Shown here: piece after piece, positions 1 to 8,302 of the stretch
How positions within the stretch are numbered: position 1 is the stretch's first letter
Layout: every line of letters begins with the position of its first letter
Source of the DNA: Limnohabitans curvus
Lineage (GTDB): Bacteria > Pseudomonadota > Gammaproteobacteria > Burkholderiales > Burkholderiaceae_C
Length of the DNA: 64,000 bases
Reading direction: 5' to 3'
Assembly: GCF_003063475.1 (NCBI RefSeq)
Contig: NZ_NESP01000001.1
Coordinates: 2,418,001 to 2,482,000 of the forward strand
Position numbers and translations under genes: made by a program
The notes under the pieces: model-generated
Seen by the model: only the letters and a program-made list of their open reading frames with translations
Databases searched by the model: none
Told to the model about the DNA's origin: nothing

Positions 1-293
1 TGGAAGAACTCCAGGGGCAGGGGCAGTAGTCAATGAGAGTGGCCGAGTAGTAACGGGGCCCGGGCAGTGTGTAACGGATGAATTGGGGCGTAGTCTGTGT
101 TCTAGAGTGCCTGGCGGTGGTGCGAGAATAAACCCAGCTGGCTTAGCTGTCTGTGATGGCGGTTGTGTGTACGCAAGATAAAAATGGACCGTATCAGTAG
201 GCGGCACAAAAAGGCTCAACAGGGTTGAGGCCGCTCAGCGCGCAGGCGTTGGATGATTTTTGTTGGGTGATTGATGGCAGTGACAACCAATAG
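1..293. other. No gene recognised; decayed terminator-like repeat
   Basis: No convincing coding frame is seen here. The stretch 218-271 resembles 3391-3447, the terminator behind the isocitrate lyase fragment: both contain a GAG-CC-CTCA-CGCGC block followed by GCGTTGG and a T run. In this left copy the stem is imperfect, so it looks like a decayed duplicate. The rest cannot be assigned. Confidence 0.4.
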
Positions 294-786
294 CTGAAAT
301 ACATCATCCCTTTGCTGCTTCTCACCGAGGCACGTAAGAGGGAGATCTTGGAGGCTCGATGGGAGTAGCTTTGAGCGGCAAACTCTTCGTGTACCCCCTG
401 AGCAAGTCAGGCAAGTCACGATTCGTGCCTCTGTCTGGTGCCGCTATATCGATCCTTGAGAGGGTGCCACGCATTGCTGGTTGTCCATTTGTGTTTGTGA
501 ATCCCCAAACCCTCAAGCCTTTCACCAACATCTATTTCAGTTGGAACAACGTTAGGCAGAGGGTAGGGCTTCCAAATGTTCGACTGCATGATCTTCGCCA
601 CACCTATGCAAGCAACCTAGTGAACTCGGGAACGAGCATCTATGTTGTGAGTCGAGCGCTGGGGCATGCGTCGCTCAAGAACACAGAGCGCTTTCGCATC
701 TATCGCAAGAGACGCTTTCGGCTGCGGCTGATTCGGTGGCTCAAGCTATTGATGTGAACTGGGACGCTGTCGGATTAGCCAGTTAG
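294..786 (+). pseudogene. Tyrosine recombinase (integrase) remnant, frameshifted
   Basis: This is the catalytic C-terminal part of a phage-type integrase, spread over three reading frames. Frame one (294-365) reads LKYIIPLLLLTEARKREILE and holds the first catalytic arginine. A frameshift near 360 leads to a frame with LSKSGKSRFVPLS and then HDLRHTYAS, the HxxR box, followed by LGHASL. A one-base loss near 693 moves the last part to a third frame, where HLSQETLSAAADSVAQAI continues to a stop at 786. The conserved tyrosine codon lies at the second frameshift and is lost. No N-terminal arm or core-binding domain is present upstream. It is a dead relic of an older integration event, not an active enzyme. 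Confidence 0.85.
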
Positions 787-947
787 GAAACCCCGGCTCA
801 CTTGTTCGCAGGTGGGCTGGGTGTTAAGTTGAACTCGCCCGTCACAATATTGGTAAAAATGTAAGTATTTTAAAAAGTAGCCTTTTATGACAGATGGCAT
901 TCCCCCAAATCAGTAGACAAATATGATGTCAAAACTGAAATGGAGAA

Positions 948-1235
948 TTGCAAATGCAACGAGCGAAATATGCCCCTGAGTTCAAAGACGAGGCAGTCAA
1001 ACAAGTCATCGATAAAGGCCACTCGGTTGTCGATGTAGCCAAGCGACTAGGCATTGCTGAAGGTGTTCTGTACACGTGGGTCAGTAAGTTCAAAAAGGCT
1101 GATGAACCATCTACCAACGATCTAAAGGTGCTGCAAGCCGAGATGGCCAAGCTCAAGGCTGAGCTAAGACGCACTACCGAGGAGCGCGATATCCTAAAAA
1201 AGGCCGCCGCGTACTTTGCAAAGCAGTCCGGGTGA
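948..1235 (+). CDS. IS3-family transposase OrfA
   Basis: This 95-aa protein has an N-terminal helix-turn-helix (about residues 8-45, with the GHSVVDVAKRLGI helix pair) and a leucine-rich coiled coil at 60-90, the usual layout of IS3 OrfA, which binds the IS ends. A slippery heptamer A AAA AAG lies at 1196-1202 in the right phase for a -1 shift into orfB, so an OrfAB fusion transposase is the expected active product. OrfA ends in a GTGA overlap with orfB. Confidence 0.92.
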   Translation: MQMQRAKYAPEFKDEAVKQVIDKGHSVVDVAKRLGIAEGVLYTWVSKFKKADEPSTNDLKVLQAEMAKLKAELRRTTEERDILKKAAAYFAKQSG

Positions 1236-2095
1236 AGTACGCATTTATTCAAGCCCACCGATCCGAATTCAAACTCACCAGCATGTGCCGCGTTCTCAAA
1301 GTTCACCGCAGCGGCTACTACGCTTGGCTGCATGAGCCGCTCTCAGCAAGGGCAAGAGCCAATGAGGTGTTGACGGCAAAGATCAAAGAGTTCTACGACC
1401 AGAGCATGGGCATCTACGGCAGTCCGCGCATCTTCTGTGACCTGCGTGAAGCTGGCGTGGCTTGTAGCGAAAACCGTGTGGCGCGGCTGATGCGTGTGGC
1501 TCAAATCAAATCAGTTCGAGGCTACAAACGCCCTAGGTACAAAGTGGGCAAGCCTTCATTGGTTGCGCCCAACCAGTTGCAGCGCCAGTTCCAACACGAC
1601 GAACCCGACCAAGCTTGGGTGACGGACATCACGTATATCCGCACACATGAAGGGTGGCTGTATTTGGCGGCTGTACTAGATTTGCATTCGCGTGCGGTGG
1701 TGGGATGGAGTATGGGCCCACGCATGCAGACGAGCTTGGTGCTGGATGCATTGACGATGGCGGTGTGGCGCAGAAGGCCAAAGGACTCAGTGATCATCCA
1801 TTCTGACCAGGGTAGCCAATTTGGCAGCGATGAGTTCAACCGCTGGTGCAAAGACAACCGACTGAGCCCGAGCATGAGCCGTCGAGGCAACTGCTGGGAT
1901 AACGCGGTTGCTGAATCGTTCTTCAGTAATTTGAAGAGCGAACAAATCAAGAAGCGGATTTACCAAACTCGGGCTGAAGCTAAGTCGGACATCTTCGATT
2001 ACATCGAGGGTTTCTACAATCGAGTTCGACGCCATAAGCACCTCGATCAACTCAGCCCCTATGAGTTCGAGCGGCAGCGTCAAACTGCGCTATGA
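1232..2095 (+). CDS. IS3-family transposase OrfB (DDE integrase domain)
   Basis: This 287-aa protein has an N-terminal HTH_21-type region and an rve integrase core. The catalytic triad is visible: D in WVTDITY, D in HSDQGSQF, and E in NAVAESFF, followed by the K of NLKSE. It starts with GTG overlapping the orfA stop and lies in the -1 frame relative to orfA, consistent with programmed frameshifting. The gene is full length and shows no damage, so the IS may still be active. Confidence 0.93.
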   Translation: MKYAFIQAHRSEFKLTSMCRVLKVHRSGYYAWLHEPLSARARANEVLTAKIKEFYDQSMGIYGSPRIFCDLREAGVACSENRVARLMRVAQIKSVRGYKRPRYKVGKPSLVAPNQLQRQFQHDEPDQAWVTDITYIRTHEGWLYLAAVLDLHSRAVVGWSMGPRMQTSLVLDALTMAVWRRRPKDSVIIHSDQGSQFGSDEFNRWCKDNRLSPSMSRRGNCWDNAVAESFFSNLKSEQIKKRIYQTRAEAKSDIFDYIEGFYNRVRRHKHLDQLSPYEFERQRQTAL

Positions 2096-2098
2096 AAA

Positions 2099-2641
2099 GT
2101 GTCTAGAGGTTTGGGGGAATGCCAAGAACCAGTGCATCGTTCATTGTTATTTTTGATCCCATTATTGATTGTTGGATTACAAGCGCTTATTGGTTTTGGC
2201 GTTTACCAAGCTTTCCCTGATTGGGCCACTCGTGGGCAATTTGGAGATGTATTTGGCGTAGTGAATGCGCTCTTCTCGGGATTGGCCTTTGCTGGTCTTA
2301 TTTACACCGTTTTTTTGCAAAGGGAAGAACTTTCGCTTCAGCGCAAAGAGCTTGAACTAACCAGGCTTGAACTGCAACGCACTGCAAAGGCACAAGAGCA
2401 ATCAGAGATAGCTTTGAGGGCTCAAGCAGAAGCTGCATTGCAATCGGCACGCTTGACCACTACAAATGCGTTACTAGAGCACTACAGAGTTGAACTGTCG
2501 CGTTTCAAAATGCTGAATCTTCCTGGGAGCGATCCTCGTCGCGTTCAAGTTAAAGAGTTGGAAGTTCGAGAGCAAACATTGCTTGCGATATTGGATTCGT
2601 TGTATGTTCAGATATCTTCAGAGGAGATCGGAAATGAGTAA
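2099..2641 (+). CDS. Membrane protein with coiled coil, 5' end replaced by IS sequence
   Basis: The protein has a signal-anchor-like N-terminus, two hydrophobic segments (about residues 15-36 and 53-70), then a long charged coiled coil rich in E, L, Q and R (about 75-125). Such small membrane proteins with a GQFGDVFGVVNALFSGLAFAG segment are common in proteobacteria; no function is known to me. The native start is ATG at 887-889; the IS inserted after MT and part of the GAA codon. The right end of the IS reads in frame from a GTG at 2099, adding MSRGLGECQ before EPVH. Whether this GTG is translated is uncertain; it lies 3 bp after the orfB stop, so coupling is possible. It overlaps the next gene by 8 bp. 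Confidence 0.7.
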   Translation: MSRGLGECQEPVHRSLLFLIPLLIVGLQALIGFGVYQAFPDWATRGQFGDVFGVVNALFSGLAFAGLIYTVFLQREELSLQRKELELTRLELQRTAKAQEQSEIALRAQAEAALQSARLTTTNALLEHYRVELSRFKMLNLPGSDPRRVQVKELEVREQTLLAILDSLYVQISSEEIGNE

Positions 2642-2819
2642 TTTTGAAATTGGTGCAGTTGTTCAATTAAAGAGCGGAGGCCCTTTGATGACCGTTCACA
2701 AACAAGATGATTATTCGCCTACGGGGCCTAACCCTGGGCTGCTTTGCGTCTGGTTTGACGGCGCTAAGCGAGTGGAGGACGTTTTTGATCCACGCACTCT
2801 TGCGCTTTATGAGCGCTAA
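2634..2819 (+). CDS. YodC-like small protein (DUF2158 family)
   Basis: This 61-aa protein begins MSNFEIGAVVQLKSGGPLMT and has the conserved CVWFDG segment followed by the FDPRTLALYE tail of the DUF2158/YodC family, small beta-rich proteins of unknown role. The ATG at 2634 was chosen because family members begin at this point; the ATGAGTAA overlap with the upstream stop and the GGAGATCGG before it suggest translational coupling with the membrane protein gene. Confidence 0.85.
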   Translation: MSNFEIGAVVQLKSGGPLMTVHKQDDYSPTGPNPGLLCVWFDGAKRVEDVFDPRTLALYER

Positions 2820-3113
2820 CATTTTGCGGATCTTTCCTAACTGAAAAGTAGAGGCGGATGTCTTCAAGGCAATTCAGAGCAGCGTGACAAAAACGTTGAT
2901 AATTTTCCCCTCCACCTCTACCGATAGGTGCCCATCTGCCAGTGATGGGGATTTGGTGGGAGGCTTACTCATAAGGAGCTTGGCGTGGGTGATAAGAAAA
3001 TTCAGCTCAGTTTCTGATGTGACTTTGGGAGGTCGGTGGGTGGTGCATTTTTAGCGCCCCCATTTTTGGCCTAACTCTATGAAATCTTTGGATTTTTCAA
3101 CTGGCTCCGAAGA
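2820..3113. other. No gene recognised
   Basis: This stretch between the YodC-like gene and the isocitrate lyase remnant shows no supported coding frame, RNA gene or clear repeat. It probably contains the breakpoint at which the rest of the isocitrate lyase gene was lost. Confidence 0.5.
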
Positions 3114-3344
3114 TTCAACACATTCCAGTTTGCCAATGCATACGCCAACGGCGAAGGCATGAAGCACTACGTCAACATGGTGCAAGAGCCTGAATTCGCA
3201 GCACGCGACAAGGGTTACACCTTCGTGTCACACCAACAAGAAGTGGGCGCAGGCTACTTCGACGACGTGACCACTGTGATCCAAGGCGGTTCATCTTCTG
3301 TGAAGGCTTTGACAGGTTCTACTGAAGAAGAGCAGTTCCACTAA
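3114..3344 (+). pseudogene. aceA: Isocitrate lyase 3' remnant
   Basis: Only the last ~76 codons of isocitrate lyase are present. The frame reads FNTFQFANAYANGEGMKHYV, then YTFVSHQQEVG, GYFDDVTTVIQGGSSS and ends STEEEQFH, matching the C-terminus of AceA, which cleaves isocitrate in the glyoxylate shunt. Upstream of about 3114 the similarity stops and the frame has no AceA sequence; the active-site KKCGH region is absent. The natural terminator follows at 3403. This is either the scar of a deletion or the displaced end of a gene cut by an earlier insertion; an intact copy may exist elsewhere in the genome. Confidence 0.9.
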
Positions 3345-3402
3345 GCTCTTCAATTGAGAGATGGCCTGAAAGGGCTGTCTCTTGGATTGAACAAGGTTTG
3401 AG

Positions 3403-3435
3403 ACCACTCAACGCGCGAGCGTTGGGTGGTTTTTT
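3403..3435 (+). terminator. Rho-independent terminator after aceA remnant
   Basis: A 12-bp stem (ACCACTCAACGC with GCGTTGGGTGGT, one mismatch) closes a GCGA loop and is followed by a run of T. It is the proper terminator of the isocitrate lyase gene whose 3' end lies just upstream. Confidence 0.8.
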
Positions 3436-3445
3436 ATTTGGCTGA

Positions 3446-3769
3446 TCAGCGCTTGCACTTGTAGACCGCAAATACCTGCTTCCCGAATTCAGGCGTTGCG
3501 TCTTTCACCAGTGTGTCGCCACCTAGTTCAATGGCATTGTTTTGACCAAGCTGCAGCAAGTTGGCTTCCACGGCATTGGCGTCACGGTTGTAGATGCCGA
3601 CTTTGGTGACGACGCTGACGTTGACCTTGCCCAATGGTCTGCAAGTCGTGACTTGACTTGTTTTCATCAACAGTACGCGCTCCGAGCCTTCTGCAGGTTT
3701 TAGAAAAGTATTTGCACAGCCCGTGAGAAGGGCGGTACTCATGCAGGCTGCTGCAATGTATGGATTCAT
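3446..3769 (-). CDS. DUF4156-type lipoprotein
   Basis: This 107-aa protein has an N-terminal signal with lipobox LLTGC, so Cys18 is probably lipidated and the protein anchored in the envelope. The body (VLLMKTSQVTTCRPLGKVNV, then LLQLGQNNAIELGGDTLV) resembles DUF4156 lipoproteins of unknown role. It stands alone, convergent with the aceA remnant and divergent from thrS. Confidence 0.75.
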   Translation of the reverse strand: MNPYIAAACMSTALLTGCANTFLKPAEGSERVLLMKTSQVTTCRPLGKVNVSVVTKVGIYNRDANAVEANLLQLGQNNAIELGGDTLVKDATPEFGKQVFAVYKCKR

Positions 3770-3877
3770 GGCGTTATCGCTTGTGATGTGGCTTTGTTTT
3801 TGATGATACCCATGCCCTGAGTGCCCATCGCGAGGGGCGTAAAATCAGTGTTTTACTGCGATTTAAATTAAATACAC

Positions 3878-5785
3878 ATGGTTCAGATTACTCTCCCCGA
3901 CGGTTCGCAACGTGAATTTCCAGGCCCCGTGACCGTGGCCGAAGTGGCTGCGTCGATTGGCGCAGGCTTGGCCAAGGCCGCTTTGGCTGGCAAGGTCGAT
4001 GGCAAGGTGGTGGATACCAGCTTCACGATGAACAGTAATGCGAGTTTGGCGATCATCACGGCCAAAGATGCCGAAGGCTTGGAGGTGATCCGTCACTCCA
4101 CCGCCCACTTGTTGGCCTATGCGGTGAAAGAGCTGTACCCAGAAGCGCAAGTGACCATTGGCCCCGTCATTGACGACGGCTTTTTCTACGACTTCTCGTT
4201 CACACGTGGCTTCACGCCCGAGGACTTGGTGGCCATTGAAAAGCGCATGACCGAGTTGGCTAACAAAGACGAGGCCGTGGTGCGCCGCGTGTTGCCACGC
4301 GACGAAGCCGTGGCTTATTTCAAAGGTTTGGGCGAGCATTACAAAGCCGAAATCATTGCCAGCATTCCGAGCAACGAAGACGTGAGCTTGTACCGCGAAG
4401 GCGCTTTTGAAGATTTGTGCCGCGGCCCGCACGTGCCAAGCACCGGCAAGCTCAAGCATTTCAAGCTGATGAAAGTGGCGGGCGCCTACTGGCGCGGTGA
4501 CCACAAAAACGAAATGCTGCAACGCATTTACGGCACGGCTTGGGCCAGCAAAGACGATTTGCAGCTGTATCTCAAGCGCCTCGAAGAGGCTGAGAAGCGC
4601 GACCACCGCAAGCTGGGCCGTGAACTTGACTTGTTTCACATCGACGAACACGCCCCTGGTTTGGTGTTCTGGCACCCCAAGGGTTGGACTGTGTGGCAAA
4701 CCATTGAGCAATACATGCGTCAGGTGTACCGCGACAACGATTACTTCGAAGTCAAAGGCCCACAAATCATTGACAAGTCGCTGTGGGAAAAAACGGGTCA
4801 CTGGGACAAGTACCGAGACAACATGTTCACCACCGAGTCTGAAAAGCGTGACTATGCTTTGAAGCCGATGAATTGCCCCGGCCACATCTTGATCTTCAAG
4901 CAAGGCATCAAGAGCTACCGTGACCTGCCACTGCGCTACGGTGAGTTTGGCCAATGCCACCGCAACGAGCCATCGGGTGGCCTGCACGGCATCATGCGTG
5001 TGCGCGGCTTCACGCAAGACGACGGTCATATTTTCTGTACCGAAGACCAAATCTTGCCTGAGTGCGACACCTTCACCAAGGTGCTCAAGAAGGTGTACGA
5101 AGACTTCGGTTTCACCGACATCTTGTACAAAGTGTCCACACGCCCCGAAGCTCGCATTGGCTCGGACGACTTGTGGGACAAGGCCGAAAAGGCCTTGATG
5201 GACAGCTTGACCGCGGCCGGTTGCGAGTACGTCATCTCCGAAGGCGATGGCGCTTTCTATGGCCCCAAGATCGAATACACGCTCAAAGACGCGATTGGCC
5301 GTGAGTGGCAATGCGGCACGATTCAGGTCGACTTCAACCTGTCCGAGCGCTTGGACGCCGAGTACACAGCGGAAGACGGCTCACGCCAACGTCCCGTTAT
5401 CTTGCACCGCGCGATCGTGGGCAGTATGGAGCGTTTCATCGGAATTTTGATCGAGCAGCACGCTGGCGCCTTGCCCACTTGGCTGGCGCCCACCCAAGTT
5501 GCGGTGCTCAATATCACCGATTCACAGGCTGAATATTGCAAAGAAGTTGCGAAAACGCTGCGAAATCAAGGGCTTAGGGTCGATTTAGATCTGCGCAACG
5601 AGAAAATCACGTATAAAATACGTGAGCATTCAATGCAAAAGCTTCCCTACATCTTGGTCGTAGGCGACAAAGAGAAGGAAGCTGGCGCCGTCGCAGTGCG
5701 CGCCCGAGGCAACCAAGACCTCGGTGTGATGTCCCTCGAAGCCTTCTCTCAAAAGATCGCCTCCGACATCGCTCTCAAAAGCTGA
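3878..5785 (+). CDS. thrS: Threonyl-tRNA synthetase
   Basis: This 635-aa enzyme charges tRNA-Thr. The order is normal: TGS domain (about 1-62), the second additional editing domain with its H73-x3-H77 zinc-type motif (HSTAHLLA), the class II catalytic core with MNCPGH supplying the active-site zinc cysteine, motif 2 around [19 protein letters not shown] and motif 3 near [15 protein letters not shown], then the anticodon-binding domain (about 535-635). Length is usual for the family. No strong ribosome binding site is seen before the ATG at 3878. It opens the thrS-infC-rpmI-rplT-pheST-ihfA cluster conserved in proteobacteria. Confidence 0.98.
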   Translation: MVQITLPDGSQREFPGPVTVAEVAASIGAGLAKAALAGKVDGKVVDTSFTMNSNASLAIITAKDAEGLEVIRHSTAHLLAYAVKELYPEAQVTIGPVIDDGFFYDFSFTRGFTPEDLVAIEKRMTELANKDEAVVRRVLPRDEAVAYFKGLGEHYKAEIIASIPSNEDVSLYREGAFEDLCRGPHVPSTGKLKHFKLMKVAGAYWRGDHKNEMLQRIYGTAWASKDDLQLYLKRLEEAEKRDHRKLGRELDLFHIDEHAPGLVFWHPKGWTVWQTIEQYMRQVYRDNDYFEVKGPQIIDKSLWEKTGHWDKYRDNMFTTESEKRDYALKPMNCPGHILIFKQGIKSYRDLPLRYGEFGQCHRNEPSGGLHGIMRVRGFTQDDGHIFCTEDQILPECDTFTKVLKKVYEDFGFTDILYKVSTRPEARIGSDDLWDKAEKALMDSLTAAGCEYVISEGDGAFYGPKIEYTLKDAIGREWQCGTIQVDFNLSERLDAEYTAEDGSRQRPVILHRAIVGSMERFIGILIEQHAGALPTWLAPTQVAVLNITDSQAEYCKEVAKTLRNQGLRVDLDLRNEKITYKIREHSMQKLPYILVVGDKEKEAGAVAVRARGNQDLGVMSLEAFSQKIASDIALKS

Positions 5786-5861
5786 TTTCATTGAGAAATT
5801 GCCAAGAGTTGTGCGTCGCACACGTGTGTCGGTTTGTTTTTGATTTTTAAGGATAGTCACC

Positions 5862-6461
5862 ATCGCTACAGAATTTCGCGACCGCCGCCAGCGCGAGGAA
5901 CGCAAACACCGCCTTAACCGGGAAATCATGGCCCCGGAAGTCCGCCTTTCAGGTCCTGACAACGAACCCCTCGGTATCGTGAGCTTGGCTGATGCCTTGC
6001 GCATGGCCGGTGAGATCGACGTTGACTTGGTTGAAATTGCCGCCACGGCTGTGCCGCCGGTGTGCCGTTTGATGGACTACGGTAAGTTCAAGTACCAAGA
6101 GCAAAAGAAGGCTGCTGAAGCGAAGTCCAAGCAAAAGGTCATCGAGGTCAAGGAAATCAAGTTCCGTCCCGGTACCGATGATGGTGACTACAACATCAAG
6201 ATGCGCAACATCAAGCGCTTCTTAGATGACGGTGACAAATGCAAGATCACGCTGCGCTTTCGTGGCCGCGAGATCACGCACCAAGAAATCGGTATGGCGC
6301 TGTTGCAGCGTATCCGTGATGAGTTGGCGGACCTGATCGTTGTTGAGCAGTTCCCCAAACTCGAAGGGCGTCAGATGATCATGATGATCGCGCCTGGTAA
6401 GAAGAAATCGGGTGGCGCCGCCAAACCCGCTGCAGAAGCTGCTCCGGCAGCGTCTGCATAA
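5862..6461 (+). CDS. infC: Translation initiation factor IF-3, non-canonical ATC start
   Basis: IF-3 binds the 30S subunit and polices start-codon choice. The first ATG in frame is at 5928, but the family N-terminus extends upstream: codons from ATC at 5862 read (M)[20 protein letters not shown], typical for IF-3 of this bacterial group, preceded by an AAGGATAG ribosome binding site at 5849-5856. The use of ATC (AUC) fits the known rule that infC has a rare AUU/AUC-type start through which IF-3 represses its own translation. The N domain (about 25-95), the linker and the C domain ([17 protein letters not shown], then [12 protein letters not shown]) are complete; a short Ala/Pro-rich tail ends the protein. 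199 aa. Confidence 0.93.
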   Translation: MATEFRDRRQREERKHRLNREIMAPEVRLSGPDNEPLGIVSLADALRMAGEIDVDLVEIAATAVPPVCRLMDYGKFKYQEQKKAAEAKSKQKVIEVKEIKFRPGTDDGDYNIKMRNIKRFLDDGDKCKITLRFRGREITHQEIGMALLQRIRDELADLIVVEQFPKLEGRQMIMMIAPGKKKSGGAAKPAAEAAPAASA

Positions 6462-6497
6462 AAGGCGACGCAAATTAGTGTCTCGGGGCTTCCAAGA

Positions 6498-6515
6498 CTG
6501 CACATCGGTGTGCAG
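6498..6515 (+). promoter_or_regulatory. Hairpin in the infC-rpmI spacer
   Basis: A perfect 7-bp stem CTGCACA/TGTGCAG closes a TCGG tetraloop 33 bp upstream of rpmI and is not followed by a T run. In other bacteria rpmI-rplT translation is repressed by L20 binding to a leader structure; this hairpin could belong to such a site, but that is inference. Confidence 0.35.
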
Positions 6516-6548
6516 GCGCCTCACGAGCACAAATAAAGGAGCATCTAA

Positions 6549-6752
6549 ATGCCCAAAATGAAGACCAAAAGCAGCGCTAAAAAGCGCTTCCGCGTTCGTC
6601 CAGGCGGTACCGTTAAACGCGGTCAAGCCTTCAAACGTCACATCTTGACCAAGAAGACGACCAAAAACAAGCGTCACCTCCGTGGTTCAGTGGCTGTGCA
6701 TGAGACCAACATGGGTCACATGGCGCAAATGCTGCCCAAGTGCGGCCTGTAA
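6549..6752 (+). CDS. rpmI: 50S ribosomal protein L35
   Basis: This 67-aa basic protein begins [20 protein letters not shown] and ends [11 protein letters not shown], the full L35 pattern. It belongs to the large ribosomal subunit. A good AAGGAG site lies 7 bp before the ATG. It is followed 26 bp later by rplT, with which it is co-expressed. Confidence 0.97.
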   Translation: MPKMKTKSSAKKRFRVRPGGTVKRGQAFKRHILTKKTTKNKRHLRGSVAVHETNMGHMAQMLPKCGL

Positions 6753-6778
6753 TTAACTGACGAACAAGGAGAAAAAAT

Positions 6779-7138
6779 ATGCCTCGCGTTAAACGTGGTG
6801 TTACGGCCCGTGCCCGTCACAAAAAAGTTCTGGCTTTAGCCAAAGGTTTCCGCGGTCGCCGCGGTAACGTCTTCCGCATCGCTAAACAAGCGGTGATGAA
6901 GGCTGGTCAATATGCTTACCGCGACCGCCGCACTAAAAAGCGCGTGTTCCGTCAGCTGTGGATCGCTCGTATCAATGCTGCCGCACGTCAATGCGGTCTG
7001 ACATACAGCCAATTCGCCAACGGCCTGAAAAAGGCAGCGATCGAAATCGACCGCAAGATGTTGGCCGACTTGGCCGTTCACGACATGGCTGCTTTTACCA
7101 GCATCGTGAATCAAGTCAAAGCCAAATTGGCCGCTTGA
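6779..7138 (+). CDS. rplT: 50S ribosomal protein L20
   Basis: This 119-aa protein begins [20 protein letters not shown] and has the family motifs [13 protein letters not shown] and [16 protein letters not shown]20 is needed early in assembly of the 50S subunit and in other bacteria represses its own operon. The start is supported by AAGGAGAAAAA just upstream. A terminator-like hairpin separates it from pheS. Confidence 0.97.
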   Translation: MPRVKRGVTARARHKKVLALAKGFRGRRGNVFRIAKQAVMKAGQYAYRDRRTKKRVFRQLWIARINAAARQCGLTYSQFANGLKKAAIEIDRKMLADLAVHDMAAFTSIVNQVKAKLAA

Positions 7139-7165
7139 TAGCCAAGGGTTAACCACCCACGAGTA

Positions 7166-7204
7166 AAGGGGTTGGGGCTACACAGCTTCAATCCCTTTTT
7201 TGTT
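7166..7204 (+). terminator. Terminator or attenuator between rplT and pheS
   Basis: AAGGGGTTG (7166-7174) pairs with CAATCCCTT (7189-7197) with one G-U pair, and a run of T follows. It lies 20-60 bp before the pheS start. In enterobacteria pheST is controlled by attenuation; here no Phe-rich leader peptide was found, so this may be a partial terminator that sets ribosomal protein versus synthetase expression. Confidence 0.7.
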
Positions 7205-7225
7205 TTCTCCTCTCCCCGAATTCTT

Positions 7226-8278
7226 ATGAACGAGTTGGACTCTCTGGTCGCCAGTGCCCAGGCCCTGTTTGCGCAAAGCACCACACCGGCTGATCTTGAA
7301 AACGCCAAAGCCCAGTTCTTGGGCAAGTCAGGCCGCATCACCGAGATGATGAAGGGCATGGCCGCCTTGAGCGTCGAAGAAAAGAAATCGACCGGTGCCG
7401 CCATCAACGTGGCCAAGCAAGCGATTGAAGCTGCCCTCACGGCCCGCCGCCAAGCTTTGGCTGATGCCGAGCTCGAGACCCAACTCAAAGCCGAAGCCCT
7501 CGACGTGACCTTGCCCGGTCGCGCTCGCATGGCTGGCGGTTTGCACCCCGTGACCATCACGCTCGAACGCGTCGAAGCCATTTTTGGCTCGATGGGTTTT
7601 GAAGTGGCCCAAGGTCCAGAGATCGAAACCGACTGGTTCAATTTCACCGCGCTCAACACGCCTGAAGACCACCCCGCACGCTCCATGCACGACACCTTCT
7701 ATGTGGAAGGTGGCAGCGCCGAAGCGCCCAATTTGCTGCGCACACACACCAGCCCCATGCAAGTGCGCCACGCCGTGCAACACGTCAAGCGCTACCAAGC
7801 GCGTTTGGATGCCGGTCAAGGCATGCCCGAAATTCGCGTCATCGCCCCAGGCCGCACCTACCGTGTGGACAGCGATGCCACGCATTCGCCCATGTTCCAC
7901 CAATGCGAAGGCTTGTGGATTGGCGAGAACGTGAGTTTCAAAGACCTCAAAGTGGTCATCACCGATTTCTGCCGCACCTATTTTGAGAGCGACGATTTGG
8001 TGCTGCGCTTCCGCCCCAGCTTCTTCCCATTCACCGAGCCCAGCGCTGAGATTGACATCCAATTCCAAAGCGGTGCTTTGGCGGGCCGTTGGCTCGAAGT
8101 GGGGGGCTCAGGCCAAGTGCATCCGAACGTGGTGCGCAACATGGGCCTCGACCCTGAACGTTTCATCGGCTTTGCCTTTGGCATGGGCATGGACCGTTTC
8201 ACCATGCTGCGTTACGGCGTGAACGACTTGCGCTTGTTCTTCGATGGCGACATTCGCTTCTTGAGCCAGTTCCAATAA
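7226..8278 (+). CDS. pheS: Phenylalanyl-tRNA synthetase alpha subunit
   Basis: The 350-aa alpha subunit carries the catalytic site of the alpha2-beta2 enzyme that charges tRNA-Phe. An N-terminal coiled coil (about 1-90) is followed by the class II core, with motif 2 around [15 protein letters not shown] and motif 3 at [17 protein letters not shown]. The ATG at 7226 was chosen over an upstream frame extension because [15 protein letters not shown] is the family N-terminus and the extension would run through the terminator hairpin. pheT follows after 24 bp. Confidence 0.97.
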   Translation: MNELDSLVASAQALFAQSTTPADLENAKAQFLGKSGRITEMMKGMAALSVEEKKSTGAAINVAKQAIEAALTARRQALADAELETQLKAEALDVTLPGRARMAGGLHPVTITLERVEAIFGSMGFEVAQGPEIETDWFNFTALNTPEDHPARSMHDTFYVEGGSAEAPNLLRTHTSPMQVRHAVQHVKRYQARLDAGQGMPEIRVIAPGRTYRVDSDATHSPMFHQCEGLWIGENVSFKDLKVVITDFCRTYFESDDLVLRFRPSFFPFTEPSAEIDIQFQSGALAGRWLEVGGSGQVHPNVVRNMGLDPERFIGFAFGMGMDRFTMLRYGVNDLRLFFDGDIRFLSQFQ

Positions 8279-8302
8279 TTTCACGCACACACGAGATTCA
8301 TC

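Larger units (their letters stand above)
895..2124 (+). mobile_element. IS3-family insertion sequence with 3-bp target duplication
   Basis: The element is 1230 bp long. Its ends are imperfect inverted repeats: the left end begins TGGCATTCCCCCAAA and the reverse complement of the right end begins identically, with further matches such as TAGACA. The bases AGA flank it on both sides (892-894 and 2125-2127), a 3-bp duplication usual for IS3 elements. It carries overlapping orfA and orfB. Removing the element and one AGA restores ATG ACA GAA CCA GTG in frame with the downstream membrane-protein gene, so the insertion is clean and probably fairly recent. Confidence 0.93.

Noticed and set aside
3863..5311. 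Long open frame of 482 codons on the minus strand opposite thrS
   Set aside because: It is a mirror of the strongly biased thrS codons; no domain or ribosome binding site. The same applies to long frames opposite pheS (7328-8068) and pheT (8345-9244, 9856-10935).
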